DNA of 64,000 bases from Gnetum montanum (lineage: Eukaryota > Streptophyta > Gnetopsida > Gnetales > Gnetaceae). Under the pieces are notes generated by a model. That model made no database searches, was not told where the DNA came from, and was given only the letters and a program-made list of their open reading frames with translations. The translations under genes were made by a program, and so were the position numbers. Below, in pieces: positions 23,320 through 34,217 of the stretch; position 1 is the first letter of the stretch; every line of letters starts with the position of its first letter. The stretch spans positions 519,349 to 583,348 of the forward strand of contig MNCI01006062.1 in assembly GCA_015680685.1 (NCBI GenBank), given 5' to 3'.

Positions 23320-26240
23320 ATGAGAATCCTATCTTGGAATTGCAGGGGGTAGGGTGCCCCCTATAAAAGGAATACCCTTCGAGATATTTTGAGAAGAGAG
23401 AAGTGTAAGTTGGTGTGTCTACAAGAAACTAAGCTAAAAGCGATGGAGGCCTCTCATCTGAAGTGACCTGAATGGCAGACCCAAATGGTCCCTAGTAGAG
23501 GAAAGGCGGGGGGCTTGGCTATATTGTCTTAGTGGCTTTTCAATCTAGTTGATTCCTTTGCTTGGAGCATCACTATGCAACTTGTGGAGGAGGGAATATG
23601 GCTTCCAAACTTCTACAGTGCTTAGCATTGTGAAGAGTGATTGGGGGTACTGAGAAGGATTGCATCACTGGTTGACCACATATAGTGGATTGTGATTGGT
23701 GATTTCAACTAGAGGTTGTACACATGGGAAAAGTCAGGTAATGACATGTGTGAACCTCTGGGCAGTCAGCAACTCTTGGACTTTTTGCAAAGGCATGATT
23801 TGGTTGACTTGAATATTGCTAACTGCAAGTTTACATGGAGTAACCAACAGTGGGGGAGGGATATGGTCCTCTCACGAATCAATCATGTTTGGATCAACAC
23901 TACCATTTTGTTGGAGTCTGAGGTCTAGGTTGTCAGGAAGGAAAAGTAGGCGTTGGACTATTGATCCCTTGTCTGTTAGGTGGGGAAACATGTTCGTATA
24001 ATAGGATTGTGGTTTAGGTTTTAGCGATCTTGGCTGCTGAAGCTGTGGCTCAAACCATTGGTGGTGCAAATCTAGGTGGTATATTCGTCTCAAGTGGATG
24101 CACGAGATTTTTTAAAAGTTGGCTTATGCCACCTTAAACAAGCCATTCAGTCCCTCAACGCTATAGAGAAATTTTCTTTTTGGACCAACAATGTGGACTT
24201 GCTAGCATGTTTGGCTTTGATTTAGACCTAGTAGGAGGGGGATGAGGAAGTAGAAGCAGAGGAACATTTGTTGTTAAAGGAGTTGCAAGAGCATGCGAAT
24301 GAGGAAGAGACTTATTGGAAGCCGCATGCTCGTGCCAAATGGTTAAAAGAGGGGGACATGAACACAAAGTTCTTCTTTGCAATGGCCAAGGCTAATAGTT
24401 CTATTAAGCTACTTAAGTTGGTTTGGGATGGTGTTATGCTGACCAAACCTCAGGAGGTTGCACTTGTGGTGCAATAGTACTAGGCCAATATTTGGACCTA
24501 TACAAGGGCGTTGCTTGTCTCAGTCCTGGTGGAGTTGGTGCTCATTCCGACGAAGAGCCAGAAGATGCTAGAGCCATTTTCTTGGATAGAGTTAGATGAT
24601 GCGTTGGCATCTATGAAGTCAGGCTAGGCCCTTGGGCCGGATGGGTGGCTAGTCGAGTTCTTTTGAGAGTTTGCAGGCATGTTGGGGGTGAACCTACTTG
24701 ATGCCTTTAATATGATGTTGCAGAGGCAACAAGTTCACCATGAAATCAATTGTTCAAGAGTTTTCTGATTCCTAAGATGGCCGATCCTTTGGATCCATCT
24801 CAGTTTCACCCCATTGATGTCTGCAACACTTTGATTAGATTGTTTACTAAGATGTTGATTAGATGACTAGAGTCGCTAATGCTGCACTTGATTGGGAAAA
24901 ACTAGGCTAGTGAAAGACATCTACACGATTAGATAATCCTCCTCCATGAGGTGATAAACTCGATTCGGACAATCGGGTATCCGGGTATGTGTATCAAGCT
25001 TGACATTAAGAAGGCCTACGACATTGTTAGCTGGGATGTGTTGGCTAATATTATGCGACGTAAAGGATTTGATCCTCGGTTTATCAATCTCTTTATTCAC
25101 ATTCAAGCATCTGGGGCCTACTCTTTTGATATTGGGGGATTTCCTCCCCTAGACGGGGGCTACGACAAGGGGATCCTTTATCTCCTTACCTTTTCATTAT
25201 TGCTATGGACACTTTCTGAGCGTATTGCGAGACCGAAGGGGTGTGTGGTTTGAAGGTGGTTGGCATTGATTGCTTGACAGAGCATTATGCAGACGACACT
25301 ATGCTTTTCTCATGAGCTTCAATGCCATAGGCATAGGTAGTCAATTGAGTGTTGGGTAAGATGGAGCAAGAGTTTGGGCTAGTGGTCAACAAAGGAAAGT
25401 GCACGGTGCATTTGGCTAATACATCTAGCCTGGTTAAAGGAAGGGTCTTACAAGTGTTGGGGATGTTGGACAAAACAAAACATGATACCTACTTGGGTCT
25501 TTCCATTTATGCATGGAATAGAAAAGTGTCGTGGAGTAACTTCATCTATAGGTTGTAGTTGCGGGTTGAGCATTGGACCGTGTGATTCTTAACACAGAAA
25601 GGTCGAATACTATTGGTTTCTTTAGTTCTTTCAGCCATGGCTAGATTCACAGTGGCGATGGCTACCCCTCCCACTACAATGATTAATATGGTAGATCAAC
25701 TTATTCAAAGTTTCATGTGGTTACATGGAAAAGGGGGATCCAAAATGCATTTGGTTGCTTGGGAAGTAATTGCTAGTCCCAGAGAGGTTGGTAGGTTAGG
25801 TGTGTTGAGGTTCTAGGGTATGGTTATGATGGGCCAGTAGAGGCTAATCAATTGCCTAACTTAGGTTGATGCTAATCTTGCGCAATGGATTCAAATTGTT
25901 TGGAGCAAATACATACAATGGGAGGTGGGGCAATGGGATTCGCTTATCTAGAAGGCCCTATGCGCACATGTTAGTGCCATGCTTACTATTGGTATGATGG
26001 GGAGATCTCCCTCAGACATCACTAAAAGAAAATTCTTCACTGTTATGGGTTGGTGGACCTTATGGTGAGGTAGATTTCCAGAAAAAATTAAAGTTTTCGT
26101 TTGGCTTATTAATCATGGGGTGCTACCCATGTGGACTGTGTTGAGGGGGTGGGGGATCAATATTACGACAATTTGCCCTATGTGTGCACAAGAATTGGAG
26201 ACCATTGAACATTTTCTTTTTTTGCTATAATTATGTGATT
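23320..26240 (+). pseudogene. LINE-D ORF2 (endonuclease, RT, zf-RVT)
   Basis: ATG at 23320 opens MRILSWNCRG. Endonuclease motifs are visible: CLQETKL (metal-binding Glu) near 23418, GDFN near 23699, and NCKFTWSNQQWGRD near 23821. The linker reads AKWLKEGDMNTKFFFAMAK (24337). RT: GPDGW near 24637, KLDIKKAYDIVSWD near 24990, and HYADDTMLFS near 25282. YLGLSIYAW is near 25490. The zf-RVT region reads FPEKIKVFVWLINHGVLP, then CPMCAQELETIEHFLF, with the Cys pair and His visible. In the endonuclease part (23320-23960) I read nine stops: seven TAG and two TGA. The element is inactive. Confidence 0.88.
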
Positions 26241-26399
26241 GACATTTGGCGTGCATTGACACATTTGTTTGCCCCTCACGACCATGTTTTAAATGGGGAT
26301 TTTGTGGGCACGACGGTGTTGTGGATGTGCTGGAAAGCTAGGAACAACTGGATTTTCCAAGCGACGTGATTGCCTTTGTTGACTCAAGTCGTTTCGCAA

Positions 26400-27605
26400 G
26401 GACAATAGCTGTGGCATGAGGCTACTGCAGCGATGGGTTAGACACCAACCTTCAAGTTGAGTTGTGTTAAATACCGTTGTAATGAAGAGTTGTGGTTATT
26501 GTTGCAAAATGTGAGGTGGATTGTGATGCTGGAAATGGTACAAGGTAACTTGGAGCTTGCGGATGAAGTGTTTTGTGCAATTGGAGAGGGGAAACGACAA
26601 CTTTTCGGGGGTTCCCATTTTGTTGATAGAGGAGGTGTTGGCTAGTTGTCTTGGACGGTTGGCCCTACGTGACATCATCCTACCTCAGGATTGGGGGCTC
26701 TAGGATGCCTAGGTCTTTTTCAGTGGGGCCATTCCCAAGATTACTAGTGGGTAGGTACCCAAGTTTGCCTTGCCTCAGATTTGGCAAGAGGTGGCAGAGT
26801 TGGTAGATCATTACTTTGTATGGTTTGGCAATGCTTGGAAGTTGAAAGGGGTCCACTTCTCTTTTTTGAAGTGTCTAAGACTAGGCTACTAGATTAATTT
26901 TCCAAGGTTTTTCATTGAGAAACTCTGGCGGCAATGCTGGGGTCACCATTCTAGATTGCTTCTTGCGTTGTGGAGGACCACCCTTCTAGTGCTTCCCAGG
27001 CCATTGTGCCCAAAGCCGCATGTGATGTACTGAAGAAGATAGTTGGCGGCAAGGAGGATGGGGGTGGTGTTTCAACCTATGCATGAGCCTAAGGGTTCGA
27101 GTTCTTGTGGGGGGTAGATGACTTTGACACTTGAGATGCTTGAAAGGGTTGTTCAGGAGGCCGTGGAGGAAGCCTAGGCCAAAATTAGGGAGTTGGAGGC
27201 AGAGAAGGTGATGGCCAAGGCAGAGGCAATATCCATAAAGAAGAGGATGACTGCGATGCAAGAGAGGGCCATTGAGGAGGTCATGGAATGGGCCAGATGG
27301 GAGGAAAGGCATGTTTGGGAGTCCAAATGGGAGGCCTGGGTACATGAGTTTGAGTGTTAGCTAGGTTTGGTAGAGCGCTAGTTTGCTAAGCGAGAAAAAG
27401 AGTTGAAGCGGAGTTGGGAGCTATAGGAGTTAGCAAGTTGAGCAGTGCTCAAGGACTCTCTTAGGGAGTAGCTCCGAGTGGAGCTTAGATAGGAGGAGAC
27501 ACGCAATGCCGAGATGGAAAGGGCTAAGCAGGAGTGAATAGAGCTGGAGCAATGGGAGGCAGATGAGATGCAACGACAATTGGATCATGCACATGCATGG
27601 GAGGC
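26400..27605 (+). pseudogene. LINE-D C-terminal extension and coiled coil
   Basis: It starts with EATAAMG, a TAG, TPTF and, after a short gap, NEELWLLL, the shared block. From 27121 a long charged frame reads MTLTLEMLERVVQEAVEEA, then AKIRELEAEKVMAKAEA, EEVMEWARWEERHVWESKWE, and later EMERAKQE and IELEQWEADEMQRQLDH. I count nine in-frame stops in 27121-27605: seven TAG and two TGA. They mostly sit where Gln or Arg fits the coiled-coil pattern. It matches in place and composition the intact 108-codon frame of LINE-C (30987-31313). No known domain was recognised. Confidence 0.65.
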
Positions 27606-28298
27606 TTAGACGTGGTTGCGGATGGGCAATGCCCATATGTGGTTCTGGATATTTGTTACAACATGGACAACGTTGCGCTAGCATATTAGAAGGACTACTG
27701 CTAAATTGCATCCTAATAAGAAGGGGACGACAAAAGAGCAAGCATGTACAGTTGAGGCTGCAAAGGAGTTTCAACAAGCATATTCAGTGTTTGTCAACAT
27801 TGAATGCCACTGCTCAGTGTTGGATGCTATCCATGCCTAGGAGAGGGTGAACTATCCTTGTGTGTGATTGTCTAGGCATCTTTAACTGCGGCTAAGGGTT
27901 TGGATGAGGGTGGCATGTTGTCATTTTTGTTTTTGTGCCCTTGTATTGGGTTTACAATGCTTATCGAGATCAACTATGGCTCCAGGGGCTGGTTGGATTC
28001 TACCTGGTGATATGGGATTTTGTCAACTATAGCTAGTTTTCTGCATGCATGCAGGATGTGCAAGTTAGTCAGTGCGGAAGGGTTGGCATTGGCTAGGGTG
28101 AGTTATCTCCCTGCACTAAGGGAATGTGATGGGGATGACAAGGATACCCTAGTTTGGAATTTTTCTGTACAGGAGTTTCTCTCCCCTTTTGGGGGAGTGG
28201 GGAATGGCTTACCTGGTTGGTTTGAATGTTAATGATTGTACATATTCAGTTTTTATTAATACTATTTTGCCTGAACTTTACACCCCCAAAAAAAAAAA

Positions 28299-28312
28299 AA
28301 CAATAGAGAATA
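28299..28312 (+). repeat. Target-site duplication of LINE-D, right copy
   Basis: Exact repeat of 21798-21811, immediately after the A run at 28288-28300. It marks the 3' end of LINE-D. Confidence 0.85.
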
Positions 28313-30427
28313 GAAAAATTACCTACATTTAACAATCATATCTAACATCACAAACATTTAATAACCATAACTTAACAACCTAGATTTTCCCCACTCCATT
28401 GGAGTCATAAAAAGATACCAAAATCAGACTTGAGAAGGTACATAAAGAAGAATCAAAATTTAACATCCTAGATTTTCCCCACTCCATTGGAATCATAAAA
28501 AGATACCAAAGTCAGACTTGAGAAGGTACATAAAGAAGAATCAAAATTCAAATCCAAGGATTAAGCATTCAAAGGGGTCATCAAGCCAATTTTTAGCTAG
28601 AAACCAAGAATTCAATAATTTTGTAAATTTTAGAAAATCACAAAATAGACATGGGCCCAAGGATACTCTCACTTTCTACTGGTTGTACCAGTCCTCTTAT
28701 CAGGGATCCTTGGCCCTTGTTTGAAAATTGTTATGCCAGAATTCCCCCAAATTGTTATGGGTGTTTCTGAATTGTTACAGAAACAACTCATCCAAATTCA
28801 TTTAGGCCTGAGAGTGCTTAGGATGGGTGGAGAGATCTAACAAAAAAATCAATGATTCAGCAATACAAGATCTCAATAACAAATCTTATCAAAGTTGATT
28901 CAAGCATGAAAAGATATACAAGCCAAAGAAAGGAGAAAAGTTAAGAAATTGAAATAATTAGCCAATGTTCACCACACATAGCAAGAGAAGGATTCATGTT
29001 GCCTTCTTGATCAGATTTTTTGCTTATCAAGAATAATTAACTACTATGTTGGATTGCTGTACAGCTTTGATATTCTTTTTAAGTTGTTGTCTTGTGTATT
29101 AGCCACAATCTTTCCTTGTTGCTATTGATTTTCTGTTTTAGCCACAGTGCTTTCATATTGTTGTTTATTTTTTGTTTCAGCCATAATCTTCTTTTGTTGT
29201 TGTTCATTTTCTGTTTCAGCTAGTTTTCTGTTGTTGTTCATTTCGAGCCACACTCCCTTGTGATTGAGCCTCCTTCTATTCTATATGCACACACAATCTT
29301 CCTTTCTTTTCTGCCTTTTCCTCTCCACACTCTTCTCTCTTTATAATTGCCAATGGAATTCAAGAGATGATGGGTTGTTTCTTGTAATTGATTCTTTGCT
29401 AGAAACTGTTCTCCCTCTTGCTCTCTCTTTTTTGAAAGAAACCTTTCCCCCCTTTCTTTGTCTTTTTTAAATGATACCTTTTCCACACTACCTTGTCATG
29501 AGTCCAATTTTTAACATAACATAAAGAATTTTTTTTTTGTTTTTTCTTTATAAATCTGATTGCTCAATAATTAGCATTTACACAGTTGCATTTAGAGACA
29601 GCAGATCCAACTTGTATGAGAACACAAAAGAAACATCGTAATTAGTTTAAGAATTCATTTTGATGCACATAAGTCATACAAGGCAAGAGCAATTAACGCA
29701 TAATAGCAACCTCACAAATAGACAACAGTTCAGGTTTATCTCCACTCAACATTTCTATCATTCATTCTATTAATTAATGCTCTATTTGTGGACAATACAT
29801 AGTACTTTGCATCTAGTAATATATGACATACATAAGCACAATTCAGATCAACACAAAAAAGAATAATAGTTCATTCAATCAATCATCAATACACCATTCA
29901 ACCAACAAAACTCAATACCCCATCACAATTATGAAATCATAGATAGATCTACAAGTCTACAAGTCAATACCAAATCATACAAATTATTAACACTAGCATA
30001 TTACTAATACTCTAAATCTATCACAGTCATAAAATTCTATATAGTTCTACAAATGAACACTAACCACATAGACCATCATAACAAAGTAGACTCGCAAACA
30101 TTGCCACAAAGATCAAGGTGAAAACCTAAGAAAAATGGATCATTACAAACCCACAAAGCATGATCCCTTCTTTCTACCCATTTTATCAACTAATAATGCC
30201 TTGCCAAGATGCAATCTTTAAATATGGGTATTTCCAATCTCCTGCTTTGTTTTGTCCTAGCAATGTCATCTTGTTTTACCAAGTGCATTTTCGAACTCCC
30301 TTATCCTCGGACCAAACAAAATGTTTGATAATTGAGTTAATTTGTTTAATTACTACCCTCAAGGGAGAGCATATAGAATCGACATATTTGGTTATGGTTG
30401 TAAGCACCATAGTCACAAAGATGTATC
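28313..30427. other. AT-rich non-coding stretch with one tandem duplication
   Basis: The pre-insertion flank continues from 28313. Apart from the 88-bp duplication at 28373-28548, nothing was recognised. Pyrimidine-rich low-complexity sequence around 29080-29480 accounts for the short open frames there. Confidence 0.5.
28373..28548 (+). repeat. Tandem duplication, 2 x 88 bp
   Basis: Two adjacent copies (28373-28460 and 28461-28548) both contain CCTAGATTTTCCCCACTCCA and GACTTGAGAAGGTACATAAA. They differ at only a few bases. Confidence 0.85.
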
Positions 30428-30986
30428 TTTTTTTTTTTTTTTTGAGAAAATATTCGAGAGTATATTATTGACAAAATATAGTACAGGAAATTACAAACCG
30501 TGGGTCATCAACGATGGCCCTCAATGGGTGGGGAAAAAACCCCAAGTCACAAAACAATCCGACACCCCAATAGTCATGCCAAAACCACAAACCCCTCAGA
30601 AAACCCAGCAAATGCCTTGGGGGGGGGGTGCGGGGTGGCAAGCAATGCCCGCGGTCTGAAACAACATCCCCCCTAGGGGTTCGTTGGCAGCCGATGGTAG
30701 GTGCAGTGTGGGCGCTCCAGCTCATGCAGGAGGTCCAACGTGTTTCGGTGGTCCTCCGTGTCCATGAAATTGGCAGCCTGCTGGATACCTTGCATGGTCG
30801 GCTCCCGCCTATTCCGATCAGCCGGTGAAGTTCCCCCATCAGGATGGAAATGCGTGGAGGTTCAGTGGATGTGGCGCCTGAGCTCGCCCTAGGAGCTATC
30901 GCAACTGATGCCTAGGATGAAAGATATGGGCACCGCCCCCCTCTAAGCCTTTGTCGAGCACTGTGCTCGTGTGCTCGATCGAGCTG

Positions 30987-31313
30987 TCATTGTCGTTGCT
31001 CCTCTTCCTCTTGCATGCGTTCCTGTTCTGCCTGCTCCGCCTCTTCACGTTCCCTTTGGGCAACTTCCTCCTGTAGCAGTTCTTCCCGCACTTGGGCTCG
31101 GATTTCATCCACTAACTGGGCCCAGGCAGCGTTGGCCATGAAGTCTTGCTGCCTCACCCTCTCCTGCTCCCGTTCGTAAAACTGGGCCTCCAAGTCAGCC
31201 TGGGCCTGTGCAAGGGCGTCATGCCATTTGGCCTCCCATTCCTGTTGTTCAGCCTCACGCGCTTCAGCTGCAGCCCTTTGTGTGGCCTGTCGTAGCTCCT
31301 TGTTCCAATTCAT
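30987..31313 (-). CDS. LINE-C coiled-coil ORF (108 aa, intact)
   Basis: An uninterrupted frame from ATG reads MNWNKELRQATQRAAAEARE, then WEAKWHDALAQAQADLEAQF, then EERMQEEEE-like repeats to a TGA. The composition is E, Q, A and R with regular hydrophobic spacing: a long coiled coil with no Cys, signal peptide or membrane segment. It sits between the LINE C-terminal block and the 3' UTR. Counterparts with stops occur in LINE-A, B, D and E. It may be the end of a longer ORF2 read through, or a separate ORF. Whether it is translated is unknown. A plausible but unproven role is ribonucleoprotein oligomerisation. Confidence 0.5.
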   Translation of the reverse strand: MNWNKELRQATQRAAAEAREAEQQEWEAKWHDALAQAQADLEAQFYEREQERVRQQDFMANAAWAQLVDEIRAQVREELLQEEVAQREREEAEQAEQERMQEEEEQRQ

Positions 31314-32039
31314 GCTGTGTCCGGAGGTTTTTGACGGGGGGGATTCTAGCCCAGCACGGTTGGTAGGGGGGCGCCGTTCCCGCTGGGTCCGTCGCTTCCG
31401 TGTGAAGGTTGTTGCCGGTAGGGTCTAGCAGTTCCCCAGGCTAGTCGAAGCCGTAGGGCCAGGGGGGCCAGCACGGGGGGGCCCAGCGGGGGGCACCGTG
31501 GGACAATGATGGGTTTTGCCCCCCCTCTGCCCCCCGCCACAAGGCTAAGATTAACCCCGAATGGTGGCCACGTCGTTTAAGTTGAAGGGCCGCTAGGAAA
31601 AAACAGGGAAGGTTAACCTAGCAACCAAATTTCAGGCAACGTAAAAATGCAAAGTGTATGCCTTGGAGCTTGGAGCCATTGCTAGATTGGACAAAAAATC
31701 TGTCCACCAGATCTGCCGCACGGGCCCAGAGATGGGGTAGAGAGGATCTAGGCACCTGTCGACTTTGTGTTCGTGGCACAGGCCCTTCAAAAAACAATTT
31801 CGGGTCTTGCAGACTGCGTGTGGAAGGTAGGATGACCCCTCTGGCGGCCTAGGCCCCAAGACAGCTAGCGACTGAGGATTCCGTGATGGTAACCTCGTGC
31901 CCTCGGAAATAGGCCCGGTCATTGCGCCAGTTAGCGAAGAAAGCATCGTCAGCCAGATCTGGGTCCTCGACCAGCCGCTATAGGGGGTCACACTAGCCGC
32001 ACTGTGTCACCATCTGCCAAAGCTCCTCATCCTCCTGAA

Positions 32040-32120
32040 ATGCGGCTCAGTCCGGTTCAAACATCGGCGTGACTCCCATCGCCACCTCGATTTCTTTCCA
32101 CACGTGGAGAGCTTGGAAAA
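32040..32120 (-). other. LINE-C conserved C-terminal block
   Basis: Reads VWKEIEVAMGVTPMFEPD, then AFQEDEELWQMV. This is the clearest version of the block shared by six LINEs in this window. It falls downstream of zf-RVT and upstream of the coiled coil. Confidence 0.6.
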
Positions 32121-32739
32121 CTAGCCACTAGGGGGGGGGAGCCTGTCCTGGTGAAAAACAATGCAGTTTCTTGCTTTCCACGCTACCCATAAAAGTAGCG
32201 TGGCCCAAGAATAGTCGGTGAGGTGCATCAAGGGGGTTGCCCCCGCTGCGAGCCACGTGGCACGCATGTATGTGCAGTCAGAAACGAAATGCTAGACTGT
32301 CTTAGGCTTAGCTCCGCATCAAGGACAGGTGTTGTCTTGAATGAGGCCACGTCTGCACAGAAAAGCGTGCACTGGTAGCGTGTCTAGCCGCATTAACCAG
32401 AGGAAGATCTTGATTTTCTCGGGGAGTCGCCCCCTCCAAATCTGCTGCTAGCTGGCCACCTGCGGGTACTTGGCCGTCAGCAGCTTGTGCGGCTCGAGGT
32501 CCAACCACCCCCGAGTCTGCATTGCTTGCGTGTGTCGGTAGAATGCTTGCCAAGGTCTAGAATCTCACACCCCCGCCTCCCAACGTTGATACTTCGCATT
32601 CATGATGCAGATCCACTAGACCGGCTCCCCATGCGGGCGCGTAAATCGAAGCATCAGACGTTACTGCCCAAGCATTAGTTCGTCTTTGAAAGACAAGATG
32701 CCCAGCTCTTCCCCCGCCGCCCCCCCCCCCGGGTTACGG

Positions 32740-33960
32740 GGGCACGCGACCCATTCCCAGTTTACCAAGTGGATTTTGTCCCCCCTTGCCCCTTCCAGAT
32801 GAAGCTCCTAACCAACAGGTTGATCCGATTAATGATGGCATTTGGAGGGGTGGCTACGGCCGCCACGAATTGGGTATCCGCCGTGAGGATCCCCGTCGCC
32901 ACAAGCAGTCACCCTTTTCGAGTCAAGAAACAATTTGCCCAGTGGCCCATCTTTCTTTCAACTTTCTCCATCAGTGGCCCCCACAACATGCTCTACCCCC
33001 ATTGGTAGAGTGGAATGCCCAGGTATGTGTCTTTGCCTGTTCCGGGCAGGATATTCAGGACTTGCACCACCCGGTTTTTAACTTGTTCATCCACATTAAC
33101 AAAATGAGCTGAAGATTTAGCTCTATTAATCTCTAGCCCCAACTCAATTGCCAGTCGAGATAGAGCAATGTTGATGCATCGTGCTTGTGGGACCCCTGCC
33201 CGACTGAGCAGCATTGTGTCATCCGCATAGTGTTTAGCTCGACATGCCACACCCGCAATGTCCAAGCCGTCTACCCCTAATGTGTTGCAATAGTTTTGCA
33301 TTAGATCCATAGTGATGATGAAAAGCAGGGGCGAAAGTGGGTCCCCTTGTCGTAGTCCCCTCCCTAGTGAGGAGAGACCCCACAGCCGGCCCCCCACGTC
33401 GAAAGAAAAACCGGCAGATGATTGCATGTGAATGCAAAGTTGGATGAGCTATTGGTCAAAGCCTTTTTGTTGCATAATGGATGTCAGGGCTTCCCAGTTG
33501 AGCGTGTCGTATGCTTTGGTAATATCGAGTTTGAGACAAAGCCCAGGGAAACCCGTAGTTCGAAGTGAGTGGAGCGCCTCCTACATGAGGAGAACCTGAT
33601 CCTGGAGGGTTCGGCCCTGCACAAAGCCTGCTTGGTTAATTCCCACAAGTTTGGGCATAAGTGACACAAGCCTATGCACAATCAATTTGGAGAAAATTCG
33701 AATAAGCACGTTGTAGACTTTGATAGGGCGGAAGTGTTCTGGGCGGTGTGCTTCCAATTGTTTTGGGATGCACACAATTTGGGAGCAATTAAGCTCCCTT
33801 CAGACCCGCCTCTTGGCCAGCATAAGATTGAATGCGTCTAGGATATTGGGTCCCACAATATCCATGAATGTCTTAAAGAACTCAAGGCTCCAGCCGTCAG
33901 GACCAGGTGCCTTTCCTCCCGGCATGTTGTTGATGGTGGCGGTGAGTTCTTGCCACGAAA
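32740..33960 (-). pseudogene. LINE-C reverse transcriptase region
   Basis: From 33960: FSWQELTATINNMPGGKAPG, PDGWSLEFFKTFMDIVGPNI, then HFRPIKVYNVLIRIFSKLIV, GINQAGFVQGRTLQDQVLLM, LKLDITKAYDTLNWEAL, and GLRQGDPLSPLLFIITMDLM. The catalytic HYADDTMLLS is near 33230 and DTYLGIPLYQWG near 33000. The stretch 33427-32993 is open for 144 codons. RT motifs look intact, but a few stops (for example after VLLM) break the frame, and the 5' end of ORF2 including the endonuclease is missing, so the copy cannot be autonomous. Confidence 0.85.
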
Positions 33961-34099
33961 AGGGGGCCATCAACTTCCATCATCCCCGCGGGCCAGCCCA
34001 TCGCATTTACCTGCTCCCCTGTCTGTCTGAACTTCCGCCCCTTCATTCCTCTGACCCTTGCCTTCACCCTCTGGTGCTCCGGTGATTCCTGCCTGCGAC

Positions 34100-34194
34100 T
34101 GCTCCTGCAGCTTTTCCTGCTGTTTCTCACACTCCTGCGGCTGCTCCTGCGGCTTTCCCTGTTGCTTCTCACACTCCATCGGCTGCTCCCCCAT
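34100..34194 (-). repeat. 42-bp tandem repeat at the LINE-C 5' end
   Basis: Two in-phase units with a 42-bp period encode (M/Q)ECEKQQ(G/E)K(P/L)QEQ on the minus strand. They lie upstream of the RT domain, where the other LINEs have the linker (CIQWLKEGG or AKWLKEGD), and have no counterpart in LINE-B or LINE-D. Confidence 0.6.
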
Positions 34195-34217
34195 TATCTA
34201 TGTATATTAGAAATCCA

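Larger units (their letters stand above)
21812..28298 (+). mobile_element. LINE-D, full-length L1-type element
   Basis: The element is bounded by a 12-14 bp target-site duplication and ends in a run of 14 A, so both ends are fixed and the length is about 6.5 kb. The order is a very short 5' leader, ORF1, ORF2 starting at 23320, zf-RVT (about 26010-26220), the AMG-TPTF block (26418-26500), the coiled coil (27121-27605) and the 3' UTR. It is decayed by stops but structurally complete, so it serves as the reference for the other copies here. It inserted next to the 3' tail of an older relative. Confidence 0.92.
30428..34199 (-). mobile_element. LINE-C, 5'-truncated GC-rich L1-type element
   Basis: The poly-A tail appears as a T run at 30427-30443 on the + strand, so the element is on the minus strand. 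From 34199 it has an E/Q repeat, RT (about 33950-32990), zf-RVT (32560-32300), the conserved block (32114-32052), a long extension, the coiled-coil frame (31313-30987) and the 3' UTR. It is far richer in G, C and CpG than the surrounding DNA and has fewer stops than LINE-A, B, D or E, so it looks younger. The 5' end is truncated within the linker before RT. Confidence 0.88.

Noticed and set aside
9681-28298. A reassigned TAG=Gln genetic code, suggested by TAG at Gln positions
   Set aside because: The host gene exons use the standard code with no internal TAG, and the LINEs also carry frameshifts, TGA stops and lost catalytic residues. Methylation decay explains it better.
30465-30839. 124-codon minus-strand frame at the LINE-C 3' end
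   Set aside because: It lies in the LINE-C 3' UTR region next to the poly-A tail; no motif and no counterpart in other copies.
31632-31991. 119-codon minus-strand open frame in LINE-C
   Set aside because: It is the segment between the conserved LINE block and the coiled coil, so it belongs to LINE-C and not to an independent gene.
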